This document shows, in pieces, positions 1 through 10,199 of a stretch of DNA of 64,000 nt (within the stretch, counting starts at the first letter, position 1; each line of letters opens with the position of its first letter). Source of the stretch: JAIPEI01 sp964443135 (GTDB lineage: Bacteria > Desulfobacterota > DSM-4660 > Desulfatiglandales > HGW-15); the NCBI GenBank assembly GCA_964443135.1, contig CAYUBQ010000001.1:99331-163330 (forward strand), given 5' to 3'. A program made the translations under genes and the position numbers. The notes under the pieces are model-generated. The model searched no databases. It was not told the origin of the DNA and saw nothing but the letters and a program-made list of their open reading frames with translations.

Positions 1-2
1 TG

Positions 3-827
3 GGTTTCGTGCTGCAGATCTCCGGCGATGTCGTCGACGCCACGGTGAGAGGCTACGACGACCCCGCCATGGAGGAAACGCTGGATCAGCTGGGCCGGCT
101 TCTCGCCTCCAGCAGACTGCTGGATCTGGGTATTCCGAGTCAGGAAGCGGTCGACGAGATGAAGGCCTCGTTTTTTTCCGGAGACTACAACTTCCTGCAA
201 CAGGCCCACCAGCCCCTGCCCGACTTCTACACCCCCACGGGGAACTGGACCCGGGTCGAGGAGAACGGGCGCATTCGATGCCTTCAGGACGGCTCGCCGT
301 CCGGGGAGGGGTTTTCGTGCACCCTTAAGAACTTCATGGGCAAAATGGTGGGGTCCCGCTACCAGCGTTTTCTCGACGGCATCCACGCCTACCACTACTT
401 TCCCATTGCCATTCTCAAGGAGAGTCACACGGGTGACGCCTGGGTTCAGGCCCGTCTCACCCTCGAGGCCGGCTGCCTGGACAACACGGGCGGGCTGCTG
501 TTCGGGTTGAAGACCATGAGCTCTTTTTTCATGCTGGGCCTGGACGCCCTGGAGGGCAACGTCTCCCTCTTCGAGTTTAAAGGGGGCCATCGCCTTCGCC
601 ACGCCACCGTTGAACGGGACGTACAGCCCGGGGAAAGCCACCTCCTGGCCGTCAGGGTTTCGGAAGCCCGGATCGAGGGCTTCCTGAACGGGGAAGCCGT
701 GATCCGATTCGATGCGGAATCCCCCGTGGAAGGCTACGTGGGGCTCTGGACCAAGGCGGATTCCAAGGTCTTCTTCGACGAGCTGTCCATTCAGGAAGGC
801 GACCGGAAACGGACCGCGGCCTGGTGA
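3..827 (+). CDS. C-terminal part of an unrecognised protein with a LamG-like domain (5' end outside the window)
   Basis: The reading frame is open to the left edge, so the start lies outside the window and only about 274 residues are seen. The first 75 residues are charged and helical and I do not recognise them. From about residue 75 to the end there is a beta-rich stretch with the pattern of concanavalin-like/LamG or DUF1080-type folds (hydrophobic strands, a GLLFGLK strand, a closing GYVGLWTKADSKVFFDEL strand). Such domains usually bind glycans or hydrophobic ligands, but no catalytic residue can be claimed. It converges with ettA, with 28 bp between the stops. Role unknown; only the domain type is suggested. 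Confidence 0.6.
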   Translation, partial: GFVLQISGDVVDATVRGYDDPAMEETLDQLGRLLASSRLLDLGIPSQEAVDEMKASFFSGDYNFLQQAHQPLPDFYTPTGNWTRVEENGRIRCLQDGSPSGEGFSCTLKNFMGKMVGSRYQRFLDGIHAYHYFPIAILKESHTGDAWVQARLTLEAGCLDNTGGLLFGLKTMSSFFMLGLDALEGNVSLFEFKGGHRLRHATVERDVQPGESHLLAVRVSEARIEGFLNGEAVIRFDAESPVEGYVGLWTKADSKVFFDELSIQEGDRKRTAAW

Positions 828-855
828 CGGGACGGAGACGGCAGAACGGGCGGCG

Positions 856-2541
<1,686 letters not shown>

Positions 2542-2713
2542 GGCTGTGCCTCCTCATTCGCCGGTGGATGGGATCCCCCGGGGATGTGTCGTGAAAACTC
2601 GGTCCAAGGCTAGCAACAATGGCGGCCGCAGGCAATCCCTTCCGTCCCGGCACGGGACGGAGGCCCTTCGAGGGGCGTCTTCACGGCAAAAGGCGTCCAA
2701 CGCCCGCAAAATG

Positions 2714-2742
2714 TTGAATATCCGCGCAGTTTCGATTATATA
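2714..2742 (+). promoter_or_regulatory. Putative sigma-70 promoter of the CBS-DUF47-pit operon
   Basis: TTGAAT at 2714-2719 and TATATA at 2737-2742 are separated by 17 bases. They lie in an AT-rich pocket of an otherwise GC-rich intergenic region, about 40 bases before the CBS gene start at 2781. The gene has a GGAGG ribosome site at 2770-2774. Sequence match only; no expression evidence. Confidence 0.5.
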
Positions 2743-2780
2743 CAGAGACCATCGTTCAACCTGTGCTTTGGAGGATTGCC

Positions 2781-3185
2781 ATGAAGGTGTACGAGTTCAT
2801 GACCACCCGGCTCGAGTCCGTGGACTCGGGGAAAAGCGTGTACGACGCCGTGGAGAAGATGGTGGACCGGCGCATCCGCTCGCTCATGGTCCGCTTCCCC
2901 GGCGACGACCTGGAGGACGGCGTGATCACCGCGAGGGACGTCGTCTACAAGGTCCTGGCCCAGGGCAAGGACCCCCAGGCGGTCAAGGTCTCGGAGATCG
3001 CCTCCCGCCCCATCTCCTGCGTGAGCAAGGACCTCCCCCTGCGGGAGGCCGCCGAGCTCATGGAGCAGGACGGGGTGGCCCGCCTCTTTGTCTGCGACGG
3101 GAACCGGATCGTCGGGGTCCTCTCCATGATGGACGCCATGGCCGCCATGCTCATCCTTCGGGCGCGAGGGGAACATGTTTCTTAA
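2781..3185 (+). CDS. CBS-domain pair protein
   Basis: 134 residues made almost entirely of two CBS motifs (about residues 1-60 and 70-130), with the typical VYDAVEKMVDRRIRSLMV and LREAAELMEQDGVARLFVCDG segments (each at most 19 residues). Paired CBS domains bind adenine nucleotides and act as energy or ligand sensors. I chose the ATG at 2781 because GGAGG sits six bases upstream; a GTG at 2763 in the same frame lacks a good ribosome site. The stop overlaps the start of the DUF47 gene by 11 bases, so the two are translationally coupled. This context suggests control of phosphate uptake through the DUF47/PiT pair (inference). Confidence 0.85.
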   Translation: MKVYEFMTTRLESVDSGKSVYDAVEKMVDRRIRSLMVRFPGDDLEDGVITARDVVYKVLAQGKDPQAVKVSEIASRPISCVSKDLPLREAAELMEQDGVARLFVCDGNRIVGVLSMMDAMAAMLILRARGEHVS

Positions 3186-3804
3186 GAAGCTGATCGGGCA
3201 CGAGGACCGGGAAAAAGAGGTGGTCCGGGACATGGACAACCACATCCGGCTGCTGCATGACGGGTGCAAGGCCTTTCACGAGGCGCTGGAGCACAACGAC
3301 CACCAGCGCATGCGCCGGGTCAAGGAGCTGGAGCGGGAGGCCGACACCATCCGGAGGGACATCGTCTCCCACATCTACGAGGGGGCCTTTCTCCCTTACC
3401 TCCGGCCCGAGCTCTCCAAGTTCGTGGAGCTGGTGGACCAGGTGTTCGACCTCCTGGAGTACGCCGCCGCCTGCTACCTGGGCATCCGCTTTCCCGACTC
3501 CCTGCGGAGCGAGGCCGCCCGGGTCGCCTTCCTGAACGTGGAGATGTGCGACATGCTCCGCATCACCCTCCAGGCCATGACCGCGGGCGAGGACCTCCGG
3601 GAGAAGCGGCTCGCCATCCGGATCTACGAGAAGCGGATCGACGACCTCAAGTTCGACCTGATGAAGGATGCGCGGTCCATCCCCATCGAGGACTTCTGGG
3701 AGGGAAACATGCTCGCCGACTTCCTCTCCCGCCTCTGCTCGGTGAGCGACCTGATCGAGGACGCCGGCGACCACCTGGGCGTCATCAGCTCCATCATCAA
3801 GTAG
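3175..3804 (+). CDS. DUF47 / PhoU-like putative Pit accessory protein
   Basis: 209 residues, entirely helical, with the DUF47 (TIGR00153-like) pattern: an N-terminal helix pair around HIRLLHDGCKAFHEAL, then EREADTIRRDIVSHIYEGAF near residue 55, and FVELVDQVFDLLEYAAA near 83. Members resemble PhoU, bind metal ions, and are nearly always encoded beside a PiT-type phosphate transporter, as here (36 bases upstream of it). Likely role: regulates or couples the PiT permease at the inner membrane face. It overlaps the CBS-domain gene by 11 bases. Start ATG is fixed by that overlap. Confidence 0.88.
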   Translation: MFLKKLIGHEDREKEVVRDMDNHIRLLHDGCKAFHEALEHNDHQRMRRVKELEREADTIRRDIVSHIYEGAFLPYLRPELSKFVELVDQVFDLLEYAAACYLGIRFPDSLRSEAARVAFLNVEMCDMLRITLQAMTAGEDLREKRLAIRIYEKRIDDLKFDLMKDARSIPIEDFWEGNMLADFLSRLCSVSDLIEDAGDHLGVISSIIK

Positions 3805-3840
3805 ACACCCCAAACCCGACACCCGGCAGCCGTAATCGAC

Positions 3841-4782
3841 ATGTGGAAGATCCTGAGCGGCGCATTTCTGGGATGGAGCCTCGGCGCAAACGACTCGGCC
3901 AACATCTTCGGCACGGGCGTGGCCACCGGCACCGTCCGCTACCGGACCGCCATCTGGCTCACCGCCGTCTTCCTCATGGCGGGCGCCCTGGTGGAGGGCC
4001 CCAAGTGCATGGAGATCCTGACCGACCTCTCCAGCCTCCTCCCCCTCAATGCCTTCTTCTGCGCCCTGGCCGCGGCCCTCACCATGGCCGCCATGACCGC
4101 CCTGGCCGTGCCCGCCTCCTCCTCCCACGCGGTCATCGGCGCCATCGTCGGCGTGGGCCTGCTCTCCGGAAACGCCGACTTCTCCCCGCTGGTCAAGATC
4201 GTGACCTGCTGGGTGCTCACCCCGATCTGCGGGCTGGTGCTCGGACACGTCCTCCTCCGGCTCCTCACCTATCTGTTCAACCGCACACACATGAGCCTCA
4301 CCCGGCGCAACCGGATCTATTTCCTGGGCATCCTGATCGCCGGCTGCTACGGCGCCTACACCCTGGGCTCGAACAACGTGGCCAACGTCACGGGCGTCTA
4401 CGTGGGCTCGGGCTTCCTGACCCCGCGGTCCGCCAGCCTGATCGGCGGCCTGGCCATCGCCCTGGGCGTGCTCACCTTCAGCCGCCGGGTCATGATGACC
4501 GTGGGCCGGGGCATCGCCCCCCTGGACCCCTTCACCGCATTCGTCACGGTGCTGGCCGGCGCCCTGACCCTCCACCTCTTCACCCAGGTGGGCATCCCGG
4601 TCTCCTCCTCCCAGGCCATCGTGGGCGCGGTGGTGGGCGTGGGCCTGGTGGGCGGCGTCCGAACGGTGAGCCCCCGCATCCTCGTCAAGATCGGCCTGGG
4701 CTGGATCGTCACCCCGGTCTGCGCCGGGCTCCTGGCCTGGCTCTTTGTGGCCTTTCTGGCCAGGCCGTCCTGGGTTCCGTAG
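3841..4782 (+). CDS. pit: PiT-family inorganic phosphate (or sulfate) transporter
   Basis: 313 residues with about ten hydrophobic segments. The two PiT signature repeats are clear: GANDSANIFGTGVATGTV near residues 15-32 and GSNNVANVTGVYVGSG near 175-190, together with duplicated PASSSHAVIGAIVGVGLL and PVSSSQAIVGAVVGVGLV motifs. The family imports phosphate (some members sulfate) in symport with protons or sodium. It is at the short end for the family, close to archaeal and deltaproteobacterial members. It closes the CBS-DUF47-pit operon. The exact ion cannot be told from sequence. Confidence 0.92.
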   Translation: MWKILSGAFLGWSLGANDSANIFGTGVATGTVRYRTAIWLTAVFLMAGALVEGPKCMEILTDLSSLLPLNAFFCALAAALTMAAMTALAVPASSSHAVIGAIVGVGLLSGNADFSPLVKIVTCWVLTPICGLVLGHVLLRLLTYLFNRTHMSLTRRNRIYFLGILIAGCYGAYTLGSNNVANVTGVYVGSGFLTPRSASLIGGLAIALGVLTFSRRVMMTVGRGIAPLDPFTAFVTVLAGALTLHLFTQVGIPVSSSQAIVGAVVGVGLVGGVRTVSPRILVKIGLGWIVTPVCAGLLAWLFVAFLARPSWVP

Positions 4783-4843
4783 GCGAGGATCACACCCCGC
4801 CGCCCTTGGAATGCCAACGTCTTGGGCCCCGCGGCACCGTTCA

Positions 4844-4872
4844 TTGACACGAACCCGGCTTTCCCCTATGGT
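4844..4872 (+). promoter_or_regulatory. Putative sigma-70 promoter of the hyuA-HDAC-hypE-like operon
   Basis: A perfect TTGACA at 4844-4849, 17 bases, then TATGGT at 4867-4872, ending 50 bases before the ATG of the hydantoinase-like gene. It separates this operon from the upstream pit gene. Sequence match only. Confidence 0.55.
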
Positions 4873-4922
4873 TTGCTGAACCGTTGATTTTCCGGCGCCC
4901 GGCGCCCCAGCGAGCGAACGAT

Positions 4923-6614
4923 ATGCCTTCTTCCGACCCGGCCTCCCTCATCCTCGGCCTGGACGTGGGCGGCACCCAGACGGACGCGGTCCTGGTCTCC
5001 CCCGAGGGCGTGGCCTCGGCCGTCAAGGTCCCCACGCGGGACGACCTCCCGGCCACCCTGAAGGAGGCTTTGGGCGAGGCCCTCTCCGGGATACCGCCGG
5101 AGCGCATCGCCCGCATGGCCTTCTCCACCACCATGGCCGCCAACGCCATCGTCCAGGACCGGCTGGACCCGGCCGGCCTGATCGTCTCGGCCGGCCCCGG
5201 CATGGACCCCCGGGACTTTGCCGTGGGCCCCTCCTACCACGTGGTGGAGGGCTGCCTGGACCACCGGGGGTTCGAGGTCAAGCCCCTGGACGAGGAGGCC
5301 GTGCTCGCGGCGGCCGCCGCGGTCCGAGAGCAGGGCATCCGGGCCCTGGGCCTGGTGGGCAAGTTCTCGGTCCGCAACCCCCTCCACGAGCGGCGCATGG
5401 CCGACTGGGTGAAGGAGATGTTCCCCCACCCGGCCCTGGGCCACCAGGTCTCGGGCCACCTGAACTTCCCCCGCCGGATCGCCACCACCTACCTGAACGC
5501 GGCCCTCTACGAGGCCCACGAGCGGTTCGTCCAGGCCCTCCTCCAGATCCTCGCCGACCGCAGCCTCCAGGCCCCGCGCTACCTCCTCAAGCCGGACGGC
5601 GGCACCGTGGGCCTGGAGGAAAGCCTGGGGTTCCCGGCCCGGACCGCCCAGTCCGGACCCGCAGCCAGCATCATGGGCGCCCTGGCCCTGGACCCCTGCC
5701 CGGGAACCACCCTGGTCCTGGACGTGGGGGGCACCACCACCGACATCGGCCTCATCTACCAGGGCTCCCCCCTGCTCGAGCCCTACGGCATCCACCTGGG
5801 CCCCTACAAGACCCTGATCCGCTCCCTCCAGACCCGCTCCGTGGGCATCGGCGGGGACTCCGAGATCCGGGCCGAGCCCGGCCGGCCCCTCCGCATCGGC
5901 CCCCTGCGCCAGGGCCCACCCGCGGCCCTGGGCGGACCCGCAGCCACGCCCACGGACGCCATGATCGTCCTGGGGCTCCTCGATGTGGGGGACAAAGGAG
6001 CCGCCGGCCGCTCCCTCGAGCCCGTCGCCCGGGCCCTGGACCTGGACGTCCCCCGGACCGCCCAGGCCGTCCTCGACCGCATGGGCGGGCTCATCGCCGA
6101 GTCGGTCCGCGCCTTTCTCCACTTCATCAACGCCCGTCCGGTCTACACGGTCCGGGAGGTGCTGGAGGGCGTGACCATCGAGCCCGACCACCTGGTCCTG
6201 GTGGGCGGCCCCGCGACCCAGCTGGCCGCCCCCCTGGAGACCGCCTTCGGGCTCCCCGTGAGCGTGCCCCCCCACGCCGAGGTGGCCAACGCCGTGGGCG
6301 CGGCCGCCTCCCGGGTCACCTGCGAGGTCACCCTCCACGCGGACACCGCCCGGGGCACCGTGGTGGTGCCCGAGGCGGGCATCGACCAGTTCATCGACGG
6401 GAATTTCGACCTGGACCAGGGCATGATGCTCGCCCGGCAGTCCCTGGAGAAGGCGGTCTACGGCGCGGGCGGCGTGCGGGGCGAGCTGGAGATCACCGTG
6501 ACCGAAGAGCAGTGCTTCCACATGATCCAGGGGTTCTCCCGGAGCGGGAAGAACATCCGCCTCAACCTCTGCGTCACCCCCGGCCTCATCCCGGACTGGC
6601 CCCGGAGGTCCTGA
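4923..6614 (+). CDS. Hydantoinase/oxoprolinase family protein (HyuA-type, actin-like ATPase fold)
   Basis: 563 residues. The N-terminus carries the Hydant_A_N/actin-like phosphate-binding motif DVGGTQTDAVL (about residues 13-23); a second nucleotide loop, VLDVGGTTTDIGLI, lies near 260, and an IGGDSEIR segment near 310. The C-terminal part has a GGPATQLA loop. HyuA-type enzymes hydrolyse cyclic amides such as hydantoins or 5-oxoproline with ATP. The usual partner HyuB is absent here, so the substrate is uncertain. I set the start at ATG 4923 because it begins the conserved domain at the right distance; in-frame codons to 4884 look non-coding. The stop is 2 bases before the next ATG (TGACCATG). 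Confidence 0.8.
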   Translation: MPSSDPASLILGLDVGGTQTDAVLVSPEGVASAVKVPTRDDLPATLKEALGEALSGIPPERIARMAFSTTMAANAIVQDRLDPAGLIVSAGPGMDPRDFAVGPSYHVVEGCLDHRGFEVKPLDEEAVLAAAAAVREQGIRALGLVGKFSVRNPLHERRMADWVKEMFPHPALGHQVSGHLNFPRRIATTYLNAALYEAHERFVQALLQILADRSLQAPRYLLKPDGGTVGLEESLGFPARTAQSGPAASIMGALALDPCPGTTLVLDVGGTTTDIGLIYQGSPLLEPYGIHLGPYKTLIRSLQTRSVGIGGDSEIRAEPGRPLRIGPLRQGPPAALGGPAATPTDAMIVLGLLDVGDKGAAGRSLEPVARALDLDVPRTAQAVLDRMGGLIAESVRAFLHFINARPVYTVREVLEGVTIEPDHLVLVGGPATQLAAPLETAFGLPVSVPPHAEVANAVGAAASRVTCEVTLHADTARGTVVVPEAGIDQFIDGNFDLDQGMMLARQSLEKAVYGAGGVRGELEITVTEEQCFHMIQGFSRSGKNIRLNLCVTPGLIPDWPRRS

Positions 6615-6616
6615 CC

Positions 6617-7981
6617 ATGCCGCCCTCCTTCAAGCGAACCGGCCTCGTCTTTTTCCCGGCCTTTGACTGGGCCATCAGCCCCACCCACCCTGAGCGGGAG
6701 GAGCGGCTCCTCTACACCCGGGACCAGGTGCTCGAGGAGGGCCTCCTGGACCTCGACAACATCGTGGAGTACCGGGTGCGGCCCGCCGCGTTCGAGGACA
6801 TCCAGCGGGTCCACTTCTGCGTGCCCGACGAGGCCTCGGTCACCACCGAGAGCCACCTCATCTCCGCCGGGGGCTGCCTGGTGGCCGCCGATGCGGTCCT
6901 GAAGGGCGAGGTGGACAACGCCTTCGCCCTGGTCCGCCCCCCCGGCCACCACGCCATGCGGGTGGTCCACGGGAACCGCGGCTTCTGCAACGTCAACATC
7001 GAGGCGGTCATGATCGAGCACATCCGCCGCACCTACGGCGTGAAGAAGATCGCCGTCGTGGACACGGACTGCCACCACGGGGACGGCACCCAGGAGATCT
7101 ACTGGCACGACCCGGACACCCTCTTCATCTCCCTCCACCAGGACGGCCGCACCATCTTCCCGGGCACCGGATTTCCCGACGAGATGGGCGGCCCCAACGC
7201 CCTGGGCGCCACCGTGAACATCCCCCTCCCCCCGCAGACCGGAGAGGAGGGCTTCGCCCTGGTGCTGGAGGAGCTCGTCATGCCCCTCCTGGAGCGGTTC
7301 CAGCCCGAGCTGGTGATCAACTCGGCCGGCCAGGACAACCACTACAGCGACCCCATCACGCACATGAACTTCTCGGCCCGGGGCTACGCCGCCCTCAACG
7401 CCCGCCTCCAGCCCGACATCTGCGTGCTCGAAGGCGGCTACGCCGTGGAGAGCGCCCTCCCCTACGTGAACGTGGGCATCATCATGGCCATGGCGGGGCT
7501 GGACTTCCAGAACGTCAAGGAGCCCGACTACGACCGGGAGTACCGCCCCCAGAGCCCGGCCGTGACCCAGAACGTGGACCGGCTCGTGGCCCGCCTGAGG
7601 CAGGTGTTCCTGAACGGCAAGTACGAGGTCCCCAAGCACAACGCCGGGGACGTGCTGGAGCGGAAGCGGGAGGTGTTCTACGACACGGACGGCATCTTCG
7701 AGCGCCAGCGGGAGCTCATCCGGGTCTGCTGGGAATGCGCCGGCGCCCTGGGGATCGAGTCCGCCGCCAGCACGGGCAACCACGTCTTCGCCGTCAGGAT
7801 CCCGCCCGGCTGCTGCCCTGCATGCCGCCACACCGCGGAGGCCTGGTTCGAGCAGGCCGTCCAGGGCAAGTTCACCCGGGTCTTTCTCCAGGATCGGGAC
7901 CGGGATCGGTTCGAGCGGATTACTCCCCGAGCCACGGGCTTGCCCCGGCCTCGACCCGCAACCTCCGAAAGGGATGAGTGA
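6617..7981 (+). CDS. Histone-deacetylase-fold amidohydrolase with a C-terminal Cys-rich extension
   Basis: 454 residues. Residues 1-340 are an arginase/HDAC-fold zinc hydrolase: RPPGHHAMRV near 110, DTDCHHGDGTQEIYW near 150 (metal and charge-relay residues), INSAGQDNHYSDPI near 235, and the glycine-rich LEGGYAVES near 275. Bacterial relatives deacetylate acetylpolyamines, acetoin-linked or other small amides. The last about 100 residues are unusual: they hold WECAGALG and PPGCCPACRHTAEAWF, a cluster of cysteines and histidines suggesting a bound metal, and may recognise the substrate. It starts two bases after hyuA and its TGA overlaps the ATG of the next gene. Substrate unknown. Confidence 0.82.
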   Translation: MPPSFKRTGLVFFPAFDWAISPTHPEREERLLYTRDQVLEEGLLDLDNIVEYRVRPAAFEDIQRVHFCVPDEASVTTESHLISAGGCLVAADAVLKGEVDNAFALVRPPGHHAMRVVHGNRGFCNVNIEAVMIEHIRRTYGVKKIAVVDTDCHHGDGTQEIYWHDPDTLFISLHQDGRTIFPGTGFPDEMGGPNALGATVNIPLPPQTGEEGFALVLEELVMPLLERFQPELVINSAGQDNHYSDPITHMNFSARGYAALNARLQPDICVLEGGYAVESALPYVNVGIIMAMAGLDFQNVKEPDYDREYRPQSPAVTQNVDRLVARLRQVFLNGKYEVPKHNAGDVLERKREVFYDTDGIFERQRELIRVCWECAGALGIESAASTGNHVFAVRIPPGCCPACRHTAEAWFEQAVQGKFTRVFLQDRDRDRFERITPRATGLPRPRPATSERDE

Positions 7982-8991
7982 TGTCGAAGTTTTCCCTGGA
8001 TGTTCTGAAGCGATCCGTCTTTCCCTTTACCACCAGCGACGACGCCGACGTGATCCTGGGCTCCGTCTTCGGCGAGGATGTCGCCTTGACCCGGGTGGGC
8101 GGCGACATCCTGGTCTCGCACATGGATCCCATTGTGGGCGCCATCGACAACATCGGCTGGCTCGCGGTCCACGTCGCCTGCAACGACATCGCCACCAGCG
8201 GGGTCCCGCCCCGCTGGGTCCTGCTCCTCGTGCTGGTGCCGCGTCGGGAGGACGAGGAGCTCCTGAGGAGCATCATGCAGGATGTAGCCCGAGCCGCCCG
8301 TGAGATCGGGGTCTCCGTCATCGGGGGGCACACGGGCTACTCCGCGAACCTCTCCAGGCCCCTGGTCGCCGTGACCGCGCTGGGCACGACCGGCGGGCGC
8401 AAACCCCTTCAGACCCGCGGCGCGGGTGTGGGCGACCGGGTCCTGGTGACCAAGGGGGTCGCCGTCGAGGGGACGGGAATCCTGGCCCAGGACTTCGCCG
8501 ACGTGGCAAAGGATCTCGGGCTGGGGGAGGACGACCTCGCCGAGGCCCGCCGCCTGATGGAACAGGTCAGCGTTGTGAAAGAGGCCGTGGCCATCGCAGC
8601 CCGGGGCGCAACCGCCATGCACGATGTCACGCGGGGCGGCCTGCTGGAGACCCTGCTCGAGATGGCGTCGCTCTCAGAGGTGGCCTTGGAGGTGGATGCC
8701 GGGCTGCTCCCGATCCCGGCTGTGGTCACCCGGTTCGCCGAGGCGTTCCGGTTCGATCCCCTGTGGATGATCTCCTCGGGGACCCTGGCCGTGACGGTAC
8801 CGGAAGACCGGACGGACGATGTGGGCCGTGTCTTGACGGAGATGGGCATCCCCTTCGCCTTCGTCGGCCGGGTCGTGGAGGGGGTCGGGGTGTCCGTCCG
8901 GCGCGACGGTGAGACCGTGCAGTATCGGGATATCCGCTGTGAGGAAGACGAGCTGGCCCGGATGTGGCGCCTCTATTCCCGGGAGGGATAG
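7981..8991 (+). CDS. HypE/PurM-like AIR-synthase-family protein
   Basis: 336 residues with the PurM/HypE ATP-binding fold: a GEDVALTRVGGDILVSHMD segment near residue 29, HVACNDIATSGVPP near 68, VIGGHTGYS near 115, and HDVTRGGLLETLLEM near 208. HypE dehydrates a thiocarbamoyl group during hydrogenase maturation and ends in Pro-Arg-Ile-Cys. This protein ends in SREG, so it lacks the acceptor cysteine and is probably not HypE. No hydrogenase gene is nearby. Its ATG overlaps the stop of the HDAC-fold gene (TGATG), so the two are coupled. Likely an ATP-dependent enzyme acting with the two upstream amidohydrolases (inference). Confidence 0.8.
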   Translation: MSKFSLDVLKRSVFPFTTSDDADVILGSVFGEDVALTRVGGDILVSHMDPIVGAIDNIGWLAVHVACNDIATSGVPPRWVLLLVLVPRREDEELLRSIMQDVARAAREIGVSVIGGHTGYSANLSRPLVAVTALGTTGGRKPLQTRGAGVGDRVLVTKGVAVEGTGILAQDFADVAKDLGLGEDDLAEARRLMEQVSVVKEAVAIAARGATAMHDVTRGGLLETLLEMASLSEVALEVDAGLLPIPAVVTRFAEAFRFDPLWMISSGTLAVTVPEDRTDDVGRVLTEMGIPFAFVGRVVEGVGVSVRRDGETVQYRDIRCEEDELARMWRLYSREG

Positions 8992-9007
8992 CCCGGGGTA
9001 CAGCCGT

Positions 9008-9640
9008 TCAAGGACGTTTCGCCCGGACCACGACAAAGGCCCCCCGACCGGTGCCGGCCCGCAGAGGTTCCATCTCGTCCATCTCCTCCGGCGCCTTGGA
9101 CAGGGTCTGCACCCACACCGGTTCAATGAAGCCGGTATCCAGCAGCAGCCGCTCCACCTCGGCCGCCGAGAAGAGGGTCGCCTCCCGATAGAACAAGCTC
9201 TCCGCCTGATGAGCACGGTAGCGCCGGCCCAGGTCGCTGGTACGGTCGATCAGGCCGATCACCAGCACACCGCCGGGCTTCAGCACGCGCCGGGTCTCCC
9301 TCAGCATGACGCCGGCATCGTCCACGAAGCAGAGGGTGGTCACGCACAACGCCCGGTCGAACCGGCTGTCCGCAAAGGGGAGCGCCTCCGCAATCGCCTG
9401 CACGACAGCGATGCCTCGTTTCGATGCGTATGGCAGCACGGCACGGGCCGGGTCGATGCCCACCTCCACGCCCAGCGGCCCGGCGAAACGCCCCGTCCCG
9501 ACTCCGATGGAGAGCCCCGCCCCGCGCCAGGGCAGCAGCGCGCGAACCGCCAGAAGCTCCGAGTGATAGACCGCCGCGTGGCGCACGAACCAGTCGTCAT
9601 AGCGGCGGTGATGGGACTCGAACGGTTCGGTTCTCGGCAT
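9008..9640 (-). CDS. Class I SAM-dependent methyltransferase
   Basis: 210 residues. Motif I LSIGVGTGRFAGPLG lies near residue 43, the acidic end of strand 2 is GIDPARAVL, motif post-I is AIAEALPFADSRFD, and VLKPGGVLVIGLID is motif III. This is a methyltransf_11 small-molecule enzyme of the UbiE/BioC type; the substrate cannot be told. I use ATG 9640, with GGGAG about ten bases upstream; a TTG at 9646 is an alternative. It converges with the HypE-like gene (17 bp between stops) and is not obviously in an operon. Confidence 0.85.
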   Translation of the reverse strand: MPRTEPFESHHRRYDDWFVRHAAVYHSELLAVRALLPWRGAGLSIGVGTGRFAGPLGVEVGIDPARAVLPYASKRGIAVVQAIAEALPFADSRFDRALCVTTLCFVDDAGVMLRETRRVLKPGGVLVIGLIDRTSDLGRRYRAHQAESLFYREATLFSAAEVERLLLDTGFIEPVWVQTLSKAPEEMDEMEPLRAGTGRGAFVVVRAKRP

Positions 9641-9989
9641 GACCAAAGTACTCCCTGCCTAGGTCCTGGTTCTCTTCAGCCCCGCTCATACAGAGGTTCC
9701 TGGATTGTTGTGGAGGTCGAGATAGAGCTTACGGGCCCATCTCTTCACGCTCGTCACGCGGCTCACCGGCACTCCATACATTCGGGCCGGGAAGGGCCTC
9801 TGCATCTTGCGGGAGCCGAACGCGGTGAGGACATCCTCAATGAACCATCTCATCGCTTCAGAAGGTACGACGTGCCTGATGTTATTTTAGATTCCTATAT
9901 ACAGCGCGGAACTGAAGCACAAGCACTTCCTGCATTGGGATGGTTTCCCATCGCAGTTGCCATGCGATGCCGATACCGAGAGTGATGAT
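9641..9989. other. Intergenic stretch, possible small minus-strand ORF
   Basis: This roughly 350-bp stretch holds no recognised gene. On the minus strand a 55-codon frame runs from ATG at 9853 to a TGA at 9686-9688. Its product is basic (VSRVTSVKRWARKLYLDL near the end) and could be the remnant of a DNA-binding protein, but it has no convincing ribosome site and no family I recognise. It ends where the first copy of the miniature repeat begins. Confidence 0.3.
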
Positions 9990-10092
9990 TGACGCATTCG
10001 CAAAAACCCGCTCACGCGCCGCTGGAGACGATATAACCATTGGAAATCCCAGGGGCAGATCTCGAGGATTCAGGCTTTTTGCGACTCCATCA
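9990..10092 (+). repeat. Miniature inverted-repeat element, copy A (103 bp)
   Basis: Begins TGACGCATTCGCAAAAACCC and ends GGCTTTTTGCGACTCCATCA. The ends are imperfect inverted repeats of 20 bp with about 16 matching positions. It is flanked on both sides by a perfect 4-bp direct repeat TGAT (9986-9989 and 10093-10096). No ORF inside. The conserved core carries GGGGCAGATCTCGAGGAT. This orientation is taken as plus for the family. Confidence 0.85.
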
Positions 10093-10199
10093 TGATTATG
10101 CCGACCTCCGACGAGCTCCGCCAGATTCGGCGGCGGCGGAAGCGAAGCTCATGAAGGGTAGCAGGATGTTGACCATTACGGAGAGCGAAGTATGGCGAA

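Noticed and set aside
7981..8991. True hydrogenase maturation protein HypE
   Set aside because: The C-terminal acceptor cysteine is missing and no hydrogenase genes are close; called HypE/PurM-like instead.
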